From: Chamaecrista fasciculata
Lineage: Eukaryota; Streptophyta; Magnoliopsida; Fabales; Fabaceae
DNA: 64,000 bases
Reading direction: 5' to 3'
NCBI GenBank assembly: GCA_003254925.1
Contig: QANZ01053186.1
Location: forward strand, 203,232-267,231
How positions within the stretch are numbered: the stretch's first letter is position 1; every line of letters begins with the position of its first letter. This document shows, piece after piece, positions 59,226 through 64,000 of the stretch. The notes below the pieces were generated by a model. The model did not search any database and had not been told where the DNA came from. It worked only from the letters and a program-made list of their open reading frames with translations. Both the position numbers and the translations under genes were made by a program.

Positions 59226-60489
59226 TAATGCACCAAGGTGCTAACTCTAGAAAGAAGGACATTATTCACAAAACAGAGCTGCCCCTGTTCTTATTATGTA
59301 TCTCTTTGTTGGCCCCTCCTAAAAAGGAACCTACCTATCACTTTCTCTAAAAGGAATTTCTAGAAAGAATAAATAATTGTAAAGTAAGACAAGTTATTAT
59401 TATGCATCTTATAATATAACCGTTGCTTCCTGTTAATTTCTCTTGTTCAACTTTTACAAGTAATGGATTGTGAACATCAAAATCGCATGATACTGGCACA
59501 TTTAGATGTCTGGTATCAAATCTTAAAAATTTTCAATTGGATCATAGTGAACGATTTTGTGTAAAAAAAAAAAAATATATAAGCTTCAAATCAGAATCAG
59601 AATAACAATGATTAATCAATTATCCTTCTCTTCGGACCAACTGTAAACAACACTCAATCAATTTTATGAGCAGGGCTGAAATAACTGTTTTTATTTAAGC
59701 TGCTCGCATTTTGTCCCCGAAGAATATAGCAATGAAATCCTAATTCTTGGTTGGTTAAAAGGACAACACGTGGCATTTTAGATCAGATTTGAGGTTGAGT
59801 GTCAAAAAAAAAAAAAAACAAACAAACGGCTGGATTCCATCGTGTGAGATTGGTGGTGGAACCCAAAACGAATATGAAGTAGCAGAATGGCGGTGACCTT
59901 ATTCGATAATAAGATTGACAGACAGAATTAGCAAGTGATGTGTGGTGACTGGTGAGGCATGTATAACCAATAATAGGGAGTAGCAAGTAGAAATAACTCA
60001 AGAGAAGCCTGAGAACTTGGTCATAGCATCCACTTATACTACAAAGGCACTCTTGGCTTTGTTATTATGATTCTTGTACGCCACATCCCCTGGTTCAAAC
60101 TGTAGGACAGTGTGACCCACGACTGATGAGGACACCACTTAATATTTGGCCACCAACCTTGTTGTGCACAATAGCTAGTTATTGTTCATTCCAAATCTCT
60201 CAATCCTCAAGTCGTACTTTTCTGACAAACTAATTAAAGTTTTGCATGACCCAGATCCTCTACATTTGAAAAGCTCTAAATTTTCTATGGATTTGCTTTT
60301 CCACTCACAATTAGTTGCCTTAAAACAACGTTTCATTTTGATGAAATAGTGCATTTTGCAAATCAGGCTGCGATTTGTCAAGATCACAACGAAGAGAATG
60401 AAATCACGGGCTAGAAATTCACCAAATGCAAAGAACTCTAGAGAGATCCAAGAGGATCCGTTTTCAATTTTACATCAGCCAATTGGTGT
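59226..60489. other. Downstream of the subtilase gene, spacer
   Basis: The 3' untranslated region and AT-rich spacer; no second gene supported. Confidence 0.5.
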
Positions 60490-61110
60490 TCGAGGTATGT
60501 TTTAATATTCAATTTAATGTTTTGAAATATTTAAATTGGTCTTATATGTAAACAAAGTCAAATCAAGTCGTTTCCCTGTGAAAGAATAGAAATTGCTCGG
60601 TTTGTACATCTCATTTCAAGTCTGAATACAACGAATTCAGATCTATGAGTTATCTTGTTTTAGCCAAATACAAATTACTCTTAACAAGTTTTTTAAATAG
60701 ATCTAGTTGATATTCTCAAAACAGGAGATCAAATCAGGCTAAAAAAAAATAGGTTTTGAATGATTTTTTGTTTATAATTTTTTACTCTCTGGTCTGAACT
60801 CGACTTTTAAACTCGATTTGACCTCATCTATTAATGGTTTCAACTAGACAAACAAAAATGTTAAGAGTAACTCATAACTTTGAATCTGTCACATTTGAAC
60901 TTGAAATGAGAGAAATATTATTAATTTTGATTGTCTGATCGTGAAATTAGCAGCCTACTTTTAGAACCTGAATTTGCTAACGACTCTAATTGGACCAAAA
61001 TAAAATATTTTGTCAATATTTAAGACCAATTTAAATATTTTGAAATATAAAATATCAAAATAAATATTAGAAGATACAATTAGGACCAAAATGAATGTTT
61101 AACGGTCACA
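60490..61110. mobile_element. Inverted-repeat (foldback) element, family 1
   Basis: The left arm 'ggtatgttttaatattcaat' and right arm 'aaaataaatattagaagatac' are imperfect inverted complements, and the middle shares text (tctcatttcaagtctgaata, tctgatcgtgaaat) with the 2.2 kb and 24.8 kb elements. Confidence 0.62.
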
Positions 61111-61664
61111 CATTTGTTTGTTTCTCGTTCCTCTTAAAAATTGATATTTGTTATATGAAAAAACTCTTGTAACTTTTTTCTCACTTGTAACACTTCATGA
61201 TAGGCATCATGCCATCATCTATTCACCACCTTATATTTATGTTTCTAATAACGGCTACTTGTTTCGATGAAAGGATCGGTCCAATTTTGGCCTAAAAACA
61301 AAAGATCAGGGTAATTTCTTATATCATTTTTTGGGGGAAGGAAGGGAAAGGATTTTTTTTGACAAGTAGAAAGTAGGATTTTTTTAAAGATTGGATCATG
61401 CATTCCAGTTCCAGATCCACCTCATTTACATTCACTTACAAATAAAATCTCAGGTATTGTCACCACTCACCATACAACAATTAGCAAGAACTCATAAAAA
61501 GTATATTCGTAGATAATCTTATTTTTAGACAAGAAACATAGTACACAATCTCTTCACCGGTATGTTTTATTCGGTAGTAATTTTTTATAAACCTCTCAAC
61601 TCTGAAGGAGAAGCAGAAACAACCCAGACAGCAACATATTTTAAGTATTCATTGAGCAACATGA
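61111..61664. other. Spacer and 3' side of the PRISE gene
   Basis: No further gene recognised. Confidence 0.5.
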
Positions 61665-63689
<2,025 letters not shown>

Positions 63690-64000
63690 GGAAATTTGGT
63701 CCTATCATTTTTTGTTGCATTTTTTATTTTATATCTTTGGATCAATTTTTAATTTGGTCTCATATTTTTTATCAATTGCAGAATATGTCATATATTTTTG
63801 AATCTGATATAAAAATAGTCTCGTATATTTGAAAAGGAATAATAGATGACCCAATATTTTTATATTTCACCCACTCATGCCACAAATTTAATTGGTCCAT
63901 GGACCATGGTTGAACAGGAGGCTCCTTGTTCATCATTTTTTTCATCACTTGCAACCGCTGGGTCGTCACAGAGTCAAGGCAAAGGCAAGAAAATGAGACA
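63690..64000. mobile_element. Incomplete foldback element, family 2 type (window edge)
   Basis: Motifs 'tttggtcctatcattttttgttgcatt', shortened by drift, match the left arm of the family-2 elements. The right arm would lie beyond the window. Confidence 0.5.

Overview
This window is nuclear DNA of a flowering plant, most likely a eudicot. The evidence is AT-rich intergenic DNA, GT-AG split genes, several plant-only families (RSL-type bHLH, QWRF, ZAT-type zinc finger, SBT1 subtilase, PRISE reductase), a plant tRNA-Thr(AGT), and many small inverted-repeat and LTR-derived elements. I cannot name the species. There are no operons or CRISPR arrays. Two places look like assembly problems: a perfect palindrome against a run of Ns near the start, and a perfect duplication beginning beside a single N near 17.7 kb.

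Layout. 1-1000: a TC microsatellite and a truncated MYC2/bHLH14-type fragment inside the palindrome, then a 274-base gap. 1-5.8 kb: AT-rich spacer, two inverted-repeat elements and tRNA-Thr. 5.8-14.1 kb (minus): an eight-exon gene for an RRM/SPOC-domain (Spen/FPA-like) nuclear protein; its eight coding exons join in one frame to 1306 residues. 14.6-15.2 kb: possible old LTR remnant. 16.3-17.4 kb (minus): a five-exon RSL-class bHLH gene of 234 residues. 17.4-20.2 kb: perfect duplication enclosing a Mutator-like element with a 9-bp target duplication and an LTR fragment. 21.3-21.6 kb: broken LINE RNase H fragment. 26.2-26.9 kb (plus): intronless ZAT10/STZ-type repressor. 28.1-28.3 kb: tRNA-derived SINE.

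31.4-35.9 kb is a transposon nest. It holds an 0.9 kb foldback element, then a 3.3 kb gypsy-type LTR element with matching 5-bp target duplications, a gag-like ORF and a long ORF of unknown nature. A 377-bp miniature LTR element (TRIM), with its own 5-bp target duplication, sits inside the gag ORF; removing it and one TSD copy restores the reading frame. Each TRIM LTR carries a plant snRNA-type USE and a TATA box.

39.0-42.6 kb (minus): six-exon QWRF/augmin-8-like microtubule protein (572 residues). 47.3-47.6 kb: a minisatellite with a 20-bp period whose units form heat-shock elements. 48.2-49.7 kb (minus): a three-exon gene for a 112-residue secreted protein with a proline-rich tail that resembles a peptide-hormone precursor. 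51.1-51.7 kb: hAT-type element with an 8-bp target duplication. 52.0-52.4 kb: tandem duplication. 56.9-59.2 kb (plus): intronless SBT1 subtilase. 61.7-62.9 kb (minus): PRISE/progesterone 5-beta-reductase gene whose only intron appears to use a GC donor. The genes do not form a pathway or cluster; they are ordinary neighbours separated by repeats.
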